This document shows positions 57,238-64,000 of a stretch of DNA of 64,000 nucleotides, piece after piece. This stretch comes from JBGAPH01 sp046349955 (lineage in GTDB: Bacteria; Planctomycetota; Planctomycetia; Pirellulales; JBGAPH01), in contig JAXMBI010000007.1 in the NCBI GenBank assembly GCA_046349955.1, positions 198,849 to 262,848 on the forward strand, written 5' to 3'. The notes below the pieces were generated by a model. That model did no database searches and was not told the DNA's origin. It saw only the letters and a program-made list of their open reading frames with translations. Both the position numbers and the translations under genes were made by a program. Numbering within the stretch: the first letter of the stretch is position 1; every line of letters starts with the position of its first letter.

Positions 57238-57855
57238 ATGCGTGACGCTACAACGCTTGCCCAACCGCACCTCGAGGTCCTGCGACAGCTCTTCTCCACC
57301 GCGACAGCCGAGGCCTCGGCTGCCATGTGCCGCTGGACGGGCGGGCTGATCACACTGACGCTCGACGACGTGTCGGAGATTCCGCTCTCGGCCGTCAGCC
57401 AAGAGTGCGCCTTCGCCGACGAGTTGGCGACCATGGTCGTGCTCAATCTGATGGGCGAACTGGGGGGCACGATGATCTTGTCCTTCGACGAGGTCAACGG
57501 CCGCCGCCTGGCCGGGATGCTGCTCGGACGCGAGGTCCACATCGCCGGGGAGTGGACCGAGCTCGAGAGTTCGGCCTTGTGCGAGACCGGCAACATCCTC
57601 TCGTGCGCCTACATGAACGCCCTGACGCGGCTGGTGGGGGCCGAGTTGGTTCCGGCGCCGCCGCTCTTCGTGCAGGACTTCGGCGCGAGCGTGCTCGATC
57701 AGGCGCTCGTCTGCCAGGCGGAGAGCTCCGACAAGATTCTGCTCTGCCGCACGGGGTTCCACTGCGCTGGCGGCGACCTCGACTGGCACGTGCTGTTCGT
57801 GCCGACGCCGGCCATGCGGCAAGCCATCGAACACAGCCTGGGCTGCACCGCTTGA
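57238..57855 (+). CDS. CheC-like phosphatase
   Basis: A 205-residue protein. ELESSALCETGNILSCAYMN and later FGASVLDQALVCQAE carry the CheC/CheX/FliY-type (E...N) catalytic helix; the second site is less clear. CheC dephosphorylates CheY-P and, in Bacillus-type systems, binds CheD. Its place directly before cheD supports CheC rather than CheX. The start is MRDATTLAQPHLEVLRQL; an upstream in-frame start at 57190 is also open. Confidence 0.82.
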   Translation: MRDATTLAQPHLEVLRQLFSTATAEASAAMCRWTGGLITLTLDDVSEIPLSAVSQECAFADELATMVVLNLMGELGGTMILSFDEVNGRRLAGMLLGREVHIAGEWTELESSALCETGNILSCAYMNALTRLVGAELVPAPPLFVQDFGASVLDQALVCQAESSDKILLCRTGFHCAGGDLDWHVLFVPTPAMRQAIEHSLGCTA

Positions 57856-57892
57856 CGATACTACCGGTACGACACTCCGAGCCAGCACGTCT

Positions 57893-58381
57893 ATGACTCA
57901 AGCCACCGCCACCGCCGAACGCGCCCTGCACGTGGGCATGGGGGAATCCGCCGCCGTGCGGGCGCCCGCCAGCCTCACGTCCGTGCTCGGCTCCTGCATC
58001 GGCGTCGCCCTGTATCATCCCCGGCATCGCGTGGGCGCCTTGGCCCACGTGGTGCTGCCTGATTCGGCGGGACGCGCCGGCACGCCGGGAAAATTCGCCG
58101 ACACCGCGATCCCGCATCTGCTCGAACTGCTCCGCGCCGCAGGGGCCCCGGCCGCAGGCCTGGTGGCCAAGATCGCCGGCGGCGCCAGCATGTTCTCCTC
58201 CGGCGGCCCGCTGCAGGTGGGAGAAAGCAACGTTCAAGCCGTGCTCCGCGCGCTGCAAGCCGCCCGCATCGCGGTGGCGGCCCAGCACGTGGGCGGCAAC
58301 AAAGGACGCCGGGTCCATCTCGACGCCAACACGGGCACGTTGACCGTCGAGGTCGTCGGCTGTCCTGCCTCGCTGCTCTAG
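57893..58381 (+). CDS. cheD: Chemoreceptor glutamine deamidase CheD
   Basis: A 162-residue enzyme that converts receptor glutamines to glutamates. The catalytic Cys is in LGSCIGVALYHPRHRVGALA and the His in GALAHVVLP, with Thr/Ser positions as in the family; KIAGGASMF and NVQAVLRAL follow, then GGNKGRRVHLDANTG. No CheB is encoded nearby, so CheD and CheC may carry the adaptation role together with CheR. It lies 37 bases after cheC and 24 bases before the second cheY. Confidence 0.92.
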   Translation: MTQATATAERALHVGMGESAAVRAPASLTSVLGSCIGVALYHPRHRVGALAHVVLPDSAGRAGTPGKFADTAIPHLLELLRAAGAPAAGLVAKIAGGASMFSSGGPLQVGESNVQAVLRALQAARIAVAAQHVGGNKGRRVHLDANTGTLTVEVVGCPASLL

Positions 58382-58405
58382 AAACGCACGGAAAAAGAGG
58401 CTCCC

Positions 58406-58792
58406 ATGCCTGGTACGCTGCTGATTACCGACGACGCCATGATCATCCGCGAGATGATCAAAGACGCCGTGACCCCCGCGGGCTGGAGCGTGGTGGGGGA
58501 GGCCGCCAACGGCAAGCAGGCGGTCGAGCGCTATCTCGATCTGCGCCCCGACGTCGTCACGCTCGACCTCGTGATGCCGGAGTTCGATGGGCTCTACGCG
58601 CTGCGCGGCATTCGCGCGGCCGACCCCGAAGCCCGGATCCTGGTGCTCAGCGCGCTCGACCAGACCCCCGTGCTCAAGGAGGCGTTCGCCCTGGGCGCGA
58701 GCGACTTCATCTGCAAGCCCTTCGACCGCGAGGCGCTGTTGCAAACGCTGGAAATGCTGTACGAAGCGGGGCTCTGCCGAACTGGCGACTAA
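58406..58792 (+). CDS. CheY-like response regulator
   Basis: A 128-residue receiver domain. Acid pair at 9-10, D54 in VVTLDLVMPEFDGLYALRGI, and the Lys in DFICKPFDREALLQTL. The sequence differs markedly from the minus-strand cheY product and resembles CheB/CheY receivers in KPFDRE. It ends with EAGLCRTGD, so no methylesterase domain follows. It could be a CheC-coupled CheY or the receiver part of an ancestral CheB. It is the last gene of the cluster. Confidence 0.9.
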   Translation: MPGTLLITDDAMIIREMIKDAVTPAGWSVVGEAANGKQAVERYLDLRPDVVTLDLVMPEFDGLYALRGIRAADPEARILVLSALDQTPVLKEAFALGASDFICKPFDREALLQTLEMLYEAGLCRTGD

Positions 58793-58802
58793 CGCGTAGC
58801 GA

Positions 58803-58906
58803 AGCCGGCGGCAGGGCTCGGCAATAACCCTGCGGAGAACCGCAGCAGCGCGAGGCACGGTCTGACGGTGCGGGGAATCCTCGGCCTCAGCCTAGTGCCG
58901 CCGGCT
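58803..58906 (+). ncRNA. Candidate structured RNA or multi-hairpin element
   Basis: AGCCGGCGGCA (58803-58813) pairs exactly with TGCCGCCGGCT (58896-58906), closing about 82 bases. Inside are CAGGG/CCCTG, a perfect 5-bp hairpin TGCGG-AGAA-CCGCA and a CGAGG/CCTCG pair that encloses a GCAC/GTGC stem. Multi-branch folding with three inner stems is possible. It follows cheY by 10 bases and precedes the transposase relic, so it could be a transcription end, a regulatory RNA, or an end of the mobile element. Confidence 0.35.
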
Positions 58907-59014
58907 CTGCACGAGCCGGTGCGCGCATCGACGGGAAAGTACGCCCGCCAGCGGCGTCTTTCGCGGTGGCGCGTGGGGCCGCAACAGAAACCTCGCGTGA
59001 ACTGCGCCCATCAG

Positions 59015-59493
59015 GCGGTTGCGTACGGCTGGTTTATTCGACCGTGAAACCCCACCTGCAGAAGGCGACCCCCGACGACGTGAAGATCCTGATGACCAAC
59101 GCGCGGCTGAGCACGAGCGAAGTGCTCGAACTGTACGCCCTGCGCTGGCAGATCGAACTGTTCTTCAAAGAACTGAAGTCGACGTTCGGCTTCGCCCAGT
59201 ATCGCTTCCGGAAGTTTACGGTGGTGCAAGCCTGGGTGGAGCTGGCCCTCTCGGCCGTGATGTTCGTCGAAGAGCAACGCGCCCGTCGACTTTGGGATCG
59301 GCGTCTGAGCGCGGCCACCCGCCGCTGGTGGTAGGGCCAACGCCTGCACGGACTCGCCGCCGCCTTCGGGCAGCAGTGCGTCGACCACGAACTCGAATTC
59401 CTGGCTCGACGCCTGAAAACCCCCGGAGGCATCGTCCGACTGCAACGCCTGCTCCGCCAAGCGATACCCCCAGAATTCCGCACCGCCGCGTAA
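59015..59493 (+). pseudogene. IS4-type transposase relic (5' truncated, internal stop)
   Basis: Only the C-terminal part of a DDE transposase remains. YALRWQIELFFKELK fits the IS4-family Y-x2-R-x3-E-x6-K signature, preceded by VKPHLQKATPDDVKILMTNA and followed by FGFAQYRFRKFTVVQAWVEL. The frame stops at TAG (59332-59334) after RRWW, but homologous-looking sequence continues in the same frame (GQRLHGLAAAFGQQCVDHEL, RLKTPGGIVRLQRLLRQA) to a TAA at 59491. So there is a nonsense mutation as well as a missing N-terminus. I see no terminal inverted repeats. Confidence 0.75.
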
Positions 59494-59503
59494 GAAACAC
59501 CAC

Positions 59504-59544
59504 CAAAAGCGCAACTTCAAAACTCGCGCTATGGGCTAGTATCG
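59504..59544 (+). repeat. Dispersed repeat copy
   Basis: AAAGCGCAACTTCAAAACTC followed by GCGCTATGGGCTAGTATCGA matches copies near 19,536-19,576, 19,921-19,950 and 31,342-31,369. Confidence 0.55.
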
Positions 59545-59620
59545 ATCGGGCAACCCGAACTTCTAGCTGTGACGCTGCACTAGTCTGTGCCGGCGCCTGG
59601 AGCCATCCCCCCGTGCGCGC

Positions 59621-59656
59621 AAAAAAGCCCCCGGAAAGGCCGGGTCCCAGGGGGGC
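59621..59656 (-). terminator. Intrinsic terminator on the minus strand
   Basis: Read on the minus strand, GCCCCC (59656-59651) pairs with GGGGGC (59632-59627), with an inner CCGG/CCGG pair, then a run of six T (59626-59621). It lies about 370 bases past the UbiB-family gene, the nearest minus-strand gene, and may end its transcript. Confidence 0.5.
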
Positions 59657-60023
59657 AAAGGACTCCATCCGTTTCCGGGAGCGATTGGACGCGTGGCCTG
59701 TGAGGGCTCGGCGTTGCTCGAGCGGACTGCCGTAGGGCACAGCCCGCGCTATGTATTTCGAAGCGACCTGCCGACCTCCTTGCCGACGAGGTCTGCTTCG
59801 TGGTCCGCAGGATAAAGGCCAGAGCCCCAACCCCGGTGCAGACCCGTCCACGTGGCTCGAAGTTTGTGCGGATAAGTCACCCGCCAGACGCCGCTCGCTT
59901 GGCCGCGAACCAAGCTGCGTGTCACAGGTGTGGGCGGGAGAATATGGCAATCGCCGCAGGGGGTCAAGGGCGGTTTCCGGCGGCCGCGAGAACATTTTCT
60001 GCGGCCGCCAAAACCCGTCGCGA

Positions 60024-61664
60024 TCAGTACTTGCGAATTCCTCGCAATGCCCGCACGCCCAGCACCACGCTGATCGCCGTGCCAATCGCCCCCGGCACCG
60101 ACACCCCCCAGAGCACGGGCAGCACGCCGCGCGAGAGCAAGAGTGTGCTGCCTAGAAATGTCGCGCTCGACAGGAGTCCCAGCACCAGCCGATTCACCGA
60201 CGGCTCGAGCCCCCGATGGTCGAGATGGACGTCGAACCGCCCCATCTCCATCTGCTGCAAGATGTCGGTCAGCTTCTGCGGCACCACGCGGGCCAGCCGC
60301 TCGAGCTCGTAGTACACCCGCCGGGCCTTGCGGGCCTGCCGCGCGGGCGAGAGCCGCCGCCAGAGCATCTTCGACTGATACGGCTTGATCACGTCGATCA
60401 GCGCAAACCGGGGGCTCACGAGCTGCGCCGTCCCCTCGAGCATGATGAACACCTTGAGCAGAAGCGCCACCCGCGCCGGCAGGCGGATGCCGTAGCGGCG
60501 GATGATGTCGGTCAGCTCCTCGATCGCCCCGCTCAGGTCGAACTCGTCGAGCGATTGATGGGCGTAGTGGGCCACGAACTCGCCGACCTCGAGCGCGAGC
60601 GCCGATTGATCGAGCCCCGGCGGAGGGTCCCCCGCCCGCATGATCACGGCGGTCAGCCGCTCGGAGTCCTGCTGGCTGATGGCCAGCAGCATGTCTTCGA
60701 CATCCTCCCGGAGCTGATCGTCGATCTGCCCCACCATGCCGAAATCGAGTAAGCCCACGACCCCGCCGGGCAACAGCACGATGTTGCCGGGATGGGGGTC
60801 GGCGTGGTAGAAGCCGCGGTCGAAGACCATCTCCATGTACATCTGCGCGCCCGTGCGGGCAACGGCGTCGAGATCGATCGAGGCAGCGGCCACCTGCGGG
60901 GCTTCGCTCAGCTTGACGCCCTCGAGCCGCTCCATCACCAGCACGCGGCTGGTGCATAACGCGGGGAAGGAGCGTGGGATGTGAACCTGCGGATTGTCGG
61001 CGAAATCGGCGGCGAACCGCTGCATGTTTCGCAGTTCGCGGCTGTAGTCGAGCTCGCGCTTGAGCGTCCGCTGGAACTCATGCACCGTGGCGCCGGGGCG
61101 GTAGTTCTTGAGCTCTGGCACCCCTTCGGCCAGTTGCGCCAAGCCGACCAGAATGTCGAGGTCGACGCGCACCGTGTCTTCGATGCCGGTGTGCTGCACC
61201 TTGACCACCACCGCCTCGCCGGTGGGGAGCCAGGCGGCATGCACCTGGCCGATCGAGGCCGAGGCGAGGGGGACGTCGTCGAACTGAGCGAAGACTTCGT
61301 CGAGCGGCCGGCCGAGTTCGCGTTCGATCGTGCGGCGCACCACGTCGGCGGAATCGGCAGGCGTTGAGTCTTGAAGCGCGGTGAGCTCGCCGGCGAGTTC
61401 GGGACCGACGACGTCGGCCCGCGTGCTCAGCACCTGGCCGAGCTTGATGAACGTGGGCCCCAGTTCCGAAAGAGCTAGGCGGATGCGGGCTTCGCGCGAG
61501 TGCTTGGCGAGCAGTTCGCCGTCGCGATCCTTGAACAGCCCCTGGGCGAAGTGCAGATCGTAGCGGCTGATCCAATCGGCCAGGCCGTACTTGCTGGCCA
61601 CCGCCAGAATGCGCCGCCAGCGATTCACGTGGCGGTAGATCTGCGGGATCGAGGTGATCTTCAT
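60024..61664 (-). CDS. UbiB/ABC1/AarF-family atypical kinase
   Basis: A 546-residue protein starting MKITSIPQIYRHVNRWRRIL. FIKLGQVLSTRADVVGPELA is the KxGQ motif that blocks protein-kinase-type binding. SASIGQVHAAWLPTG is the A-rich loop, VVKVQHTGIEDTVRVDLDIL contains the Lys, and YHADPHPGNIVLLPGGVVGL then LLDFGMVGQ holds the catalytic and metal Asp residues. The C-terminus has two membrane helices. Family members act in quinone biosynthesis or lipid homeostasis at the membrane; the precise role is unknown. It is the only gene on its strand here. Confidence 0.9.
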   Translation of the reverse strand: MKITSIPQIYRHVNRWRRILAVASKYGLADWISRYDLHFAQGLFKDRDGELLAKHSREARIRLALSELGPTFIKLGQVLSTRADVVGPELAGELTALQDSTPADSADVVRRTIERELGRPLDEVFAQFDDVPLASASIGQVHAAWLPTGEAVVVKVQHTGIEDTVRVDLDILVGLAQLAEGVPELKNYRPGATVHEFQRTLKRELDYSRELRNMQRFAADFADNPQVHIPRSFPALCTSRVLVMERLEGVKLSEAPQVAAASIDLDAVARTGAQMYMEMVFDRGFYHADPHPGNIVLLPGGVVGLLDFGMVGQIDDQLREDVEDMLLAISQQDSERLTAVIMRAGDPPPGLDQSALALEVGEFVAHYAHQSLDEFDLSGAIEELTDIIRRYGIRLPARVALLLKVFIMLEGTAQLVSPRFALIDVIKPYQSKMLWRRLSPARQARKARRVYYELERLARVVPQKLTDILQQMEMGRFDVHLDHRGLEPSVNRLVLGLLSSATFLGSTLLLSRGVLPVLWGVSVPGAIGTAISVVLGVRALRGIRKY

Positions 61665-61963
61665 CGGAAGGGGCGCGCCGCGGCGTGGGGAGCCGGGGAG
61701 CGATGCGAACGAGGGGGAGCGTTGCTCCACCCGGCGTTCGCGCCAGGCGGCACAATCGGCGCCGCCTGACCGCAGGAGCGCCCGGCCGGACGCTCCATCG
61801 TACCACGCCGGCAGGGGCTAGGCGGCCGCCGCTCGTAGGTCGAAGCGGACCAATCCCGGCCGCCAGGGCGAGTCCGGCCGCGGCGCGAACCTCAGCCGCC
61901 GCCGGCAGAGGGCAGCAGGCGAACGAGAGTGACGCAGGATGCGATCGAGGATAGTTTGAAGGG
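61665..61963. other. Divergent intergenic region
   Basis: About 300 bases between the UbiB-family gene and the next plus-strand gene. It is GC-rich with overlapping open frames that look like artefacts. No promoter or binding site stands out. Confidence 0.45.
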
Positions 61964-62404
61964 ATGCATAGGCTTCAACTTTCGACCGCGCTCGGCGCAA
62001 TCACGCTGGCGAGCATCTCGCTCGCACTGGTTCGTGTTTTCGCGCGAAGTCCTGGGTTCCGAGAACCCATTGGTTGGTACGCACCCGCTGCCTTAGCAGC
62101 CCTTGCGGCTATCTGGGGCGCGCGCAGCTATCGTGGGCGACGAAGTTGGGCAGGCCTCATTGCGGGCGTGTCTTGGGGCGGACTCACGGCAGCGTTTCTG
62201 ATGGGCCTGTTGATGCACAGCATCGCCTGGGGCCTAACAGATTCTCGCGACTGGTATGTCGTCCACATCTCGTGGATCACAGAATGGCGGTTCGTGCGCT
62301 GGGTCGTCTGGCAAGGTCTAATCGGCGCCGTTCTTGGCGCGACGATCAGCCTGGTGCTCTCGATCCGATGGCTGCGCCCCCGCGATCGCCGCGCCGCACA
62401 CTAA
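61964..62404 (+). CDS. Small integral membrane protein
   Basis: A 146-residue protein with four hydrophobic segments (about 10-28, 38-52, 66-86 and 116-134). It begins MHRLQLSTALGAITLASISL and contains WGARSYRGRRSWAGLIAGVS and WYVVHISWITEWRFVRWVVW. The Trp/Arg-rich loops fit a membrane protein, not a chance frame. No family recognised. A weak GAAGG site lies before the ATG. It is probably transcribed alone. Confidence 0.55.
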   Translation: MHRLQLSTALGAITLASISLALVRVFARSPGFREPIGWYAPAALAALAAIWGARSYRGRRSWAGLIAGVSWGGLTAAFLMGLLMHSIAWGLTDSRDWYVVHISWITEWRFVRWVVWQGLIGAVLGATISLVLSIRWLRPRDRRAAH

Positions 62405-62477
62405 CCGGCACGCATTTTTTTAGTTGCGTTTCCGAGTGCTCGGCTGCCGCAAGCTGAAGGCTTGCCAGAAAGTAGCC

Positions 62478-62500
62478 GGGGGGGGGGGGGGGGGGGGGGG
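62478..62500 (+). repeat. Homopolymer of 23 G
   Basis: A run of 23 consecutive G residues follows GTAGCC (62472-62477) and is followed by CGCGGGCGGGGGGGCCGGGG. It lies 150 bases before the next start codon. It may be a base-calling artefact, a slippery promoter tract or a G-quadruplex. Confidence 0.9.
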
Positions 62501-62652
62501 CGCGGGCGGGGGGGCCGGGGCGGGATGCGTACAGCGGCATCCGCGCAGACTCCGCCCTTTGGCCAGGTTGATCTTGGCCGCGGCTGCCGCCGCCAACTAC
62601 CATGCATCGCCCCGCAGGATGCACGCACTCTCTCGACGGATCGAGACCCGCC

Positions 62653-63714
62653 ATGGCCGGCTTTCGCACGCACATCACCACCAGCACCGTGCTGGGCATT
62701 GGTTACGGAACCGTAGCCCTCTTCGCCTACGACGTGCCGCTGCCCGCCTGCTTGCTGGCCGGCGGTCTGTGCTCCGTCTCCGGCATGCTGCCGGATCTCG
62801 ATTCCGGCCCCGGCCGCCCGTTGCGCGAAAGCACCACGTTCGCCGCGGCCGTGGTGCCGATGCTGTTGCTCGATCGCTTTCGCGAGGCCGGCTGGTCGAA
62901 CGAAACGATCATCCTGGTTGGCGCCGGCATCTATTTGTCGATACGCTTCGGCGTCCACTGGCTGCTCTCACGCTACACGGTGCACCGCGGCATGTTCCAT
63001 AGCCTGCCCGCCTGCCTGATCGCCGCGGAGTTGGCGATGCTGGCGTTCAGCGGCAACCCGCTCGAGATCCGCTACTTCAAGGCCGGCGGCGTGGTGTTGG
63101 GCTTCATGTCGCACCTGGTGCTCGACGAGCTCTGGAGCATCGAGTGGCAGCGCGGCCGCATCGTCTTCAAGAAATCGTTCGGCACGGCGATCAAGCTCTG
63201 GGGCGACAGCCTCTGGGCCAACGTGTCGACCTACGGCAAACTCGCCTTCCTCACGTTCGTGTGCCTCAAAGATCCGACGCTGCGCGACAACCTCGAAGAT
63301 CGCTCGCGGCGGTTCGAGCAGATCGCCAAGGAAAAGGTGGAACAAGAGCGCGAGCACCGCAGCGTAGGGTCCGCTGAGCGGACCAACTCGACCGCCGCGA
63401 CGACGCCCACGACCACAACAACATCGCCATCGGCGAGTGGCGCGGCCCCAGCGCCGCGCGAGCGCCCCTGGGATCGCCTGGTCCGCGCCGTGAAGCCCAA
63501 GCAAGAGCCGCTGGCCGAGGCGCCCGCCGTGCTCAACCCCCGGGCCGGCGTCCGCCCCCTGCCCGCCGATCCTGTCTTTTTCGAACAAGGGCCGCACGCC
63601 GCGCCGCTGCACGAGTTGCCGACCGAGGTCTTCCCGGCGCAAACCCCGGCGCCCGCGGCGCCGCTCTGGAGCCCGGCCGAAGACGCCACGCGGTTTCCTT
63701 CCACCTTCCCATAA
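62653..63714 (+). CDS. DUF457-type membrane-bound metal-dependent hydrolase
   Basis: A 353-residue protein starting MAGFRTHITTSTVLGIGYGT. The DUF457/YdjM pattern is clear: FRTHI with a first His, GLCSVSGMLPDLDSGPGRPL, SRYTVHRGMFHSLPACLIAA and GFMSHLVLDELWSIEWQRGR, which together supply the His/Asp metal ligands. About five membrane helices cover residues 10-165, followed by a cytoplasmic Thr/Pro/Ala-rich tail with low complexity (TTPTTTTTSPSASG). Members of this family are predicted phosphatases or hydrolases. It precedes the CvpA-like gene by 50 bases. Confidence 0.8.
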   Translation: MAGFRTHITTSTVLGIGYGTVALFAYDVPLPACLLAGGLCSVSGMLPDLDSGPGRPLRESTTFAAAVVPMLLLDRFREAGWSNETIILVGAGIYLSIRFGVHWLLSRYTVHRGMFHSLPACLIAAELAMLAFSGNPLEIRYFKAGGVVLGFMSHLVLDELWSIEWQRGRIVFKKSFGTAIKLWGDSLWANVSTYGKLAFLTFVCLKDPTLRDNLEDRSRRFEQIAKEKVEQEREHRSVGSAERTNSTAATTPTTTTTSPSASGAAPAPRERPWDRLVRAVKPKQEPLAEAPAVLNPRAGVRPLPADPVFFEQGPHAAPLHELPTEVFPAQTPAPAAPLWSPAEDATRFPSTFP

Positions 63715-63764
63715 CCTGCCGAGCGAACTTTCGAAGTTCGCCAGGGCTGCCTTGCTAGCGAGCC

Positions 63765-64000
63765 ATGGCCCCTTACGACATTTTGATGATCCTCGTGCTG
63801 GCCGGCGCCACGCTCTTCGGGGCGTGGAAAGGCATGGCCTGGCAGATCGCCTCGGTCAGCTCGCTCGTGGTCAGCTACTTGGTGGCGCTGCGGTTCAGTC
63901 CGCGGATTGCGCACCTGTTCGGCCAGCAAGCGCCCTTCAATCGCTTCTTGGCGATGCTCGCGATCTACCTGGGCACGTCGCTCGTCATCTGGATGGTGTT
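63765..64000 (+). CDS. CvpA-family membrane protein (3' partial)
   Basis: The first 78 codons of a membrane protein, cut by the window edge. MAPYDILMILVLAGATLFGA, then WKGMAWQIASVSSLVVSYLV and FNRFLAMLAIYLGTSLVIWM are typical of the colicin V production protein family (D..L......G...G...GL......). CvpA proteins have four membrane helices and in proteobacteria support envelope homeostasis. The run of the frame to the edge is open. Start chosen at the ATG after GCGAGCC; no clear Shine-Dalgarno. Confidence 0.75.
   Translation, partial: MAPYDILMILVLAGATLFGAWKGMAWQIASVSSLVVSYLVALRFSPRIAHLFGQQAPFNRFLAMLAIYLGTSLVIWMV

Larger units (their letters stand above)
59494..60023. other. Gene-free gap after the transposase relic
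   Basis: About 530 bases without a credible gene. It holds a copy of the dispersed GCGCAACTTCAAAACTCGCG repeat (59504-59544) directly after the transposase stop, and a minus-strand terminator at 59621-59656. The remaining sequence near 59,700-60,000 has no recognised features. Confidence 0.5.

Overview
The window looks like part of a planctomycete chromosome, most likely Pirellulales-like. The evidence is the high GC content, three genes and one relic for DUF1559 prepilin-type proteins, surface proteins carrying the N-terminal LE(P/D)RRL(L/M) motif, PEP-CTERM and dockerin proteins, expanded LRR/WD40 proteins and a BlaI/BlaR-type pair with an LRR sensor. No phage, plasmid or CRISPR locus is visible. 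Mobile DNA is limited to one REP-associated tyrosine transposase (RAYT) with its REP elements and one decayed IS4-type transposase.

Layout. 0-5 kb: end of an unknown gene, a BON-like protein, a candidate terminated small RNA with a perfect -10 box, a secreted thioredoxin-fold protein, an aquaporin and a membrane LRR protein. 5-14 kb: a 14-repeat WD40 protein, a 1138-residue PEP-CTERM double protein (apparently two genes fused in frame), and a blaI-blaR-like pair with overlapping promoter and operator. 14-23 kb: a DUF6797/beta-propeller protein, an sdpR-sdpI-like pair, an esterase, ribBA, tRNA-Arg(CCG) and a zone of inverted repeats. 23-28 kb: a cyclophilin/cadherin-type giant surface protein.

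28-39 kb is the most unusual part. It holds repeated cassettes of a di-heme cytochrome c peroxidase, a DUF1559 prepilin-like protein and a small beta-rich lipoprotein. There are three peroxidases, four prepilin copies (the last frameshifted) and three lipoproteins (the last frameshifted and inverted). Every prepilin gene has its own TTGAC(A/G)-N17/18-TA(N)3T promoter, and all four share a four-Cys insert ending in CMxCW. The physical linkage suggests an envelope redox module acting on, or wired through, a pilin-like surface protein. That function is inference.

39-50 kb: a YdiJ-like FAD/Fe-S dehydrogenase, a dockerin surface protein, the radical SAM protein YgiQ, the RAYT island and small antitoxin-like genes. 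REP elements of the RAYT type begin with GTAG, and three of them supply the TAG stop codon of the gene before them (ribBA, ygiQ and the RAYT gene itself).

50-59 kb: a chemotaxis cluster, cheY(-) / cheW-mcp-cheR-cheA-cheC-cheD-cheY. The receptor is soluble and has three tandem PAS domains with an exact 366-bp period. CheA has two HPt domains. No cheB is present here. 59-64 kb: a transposase relic, a UbiB-family kinase, a 23-G homopolymer, a DUF457-type membrane hydrolase and the start of a CvpA-family gene cut by the window edge.
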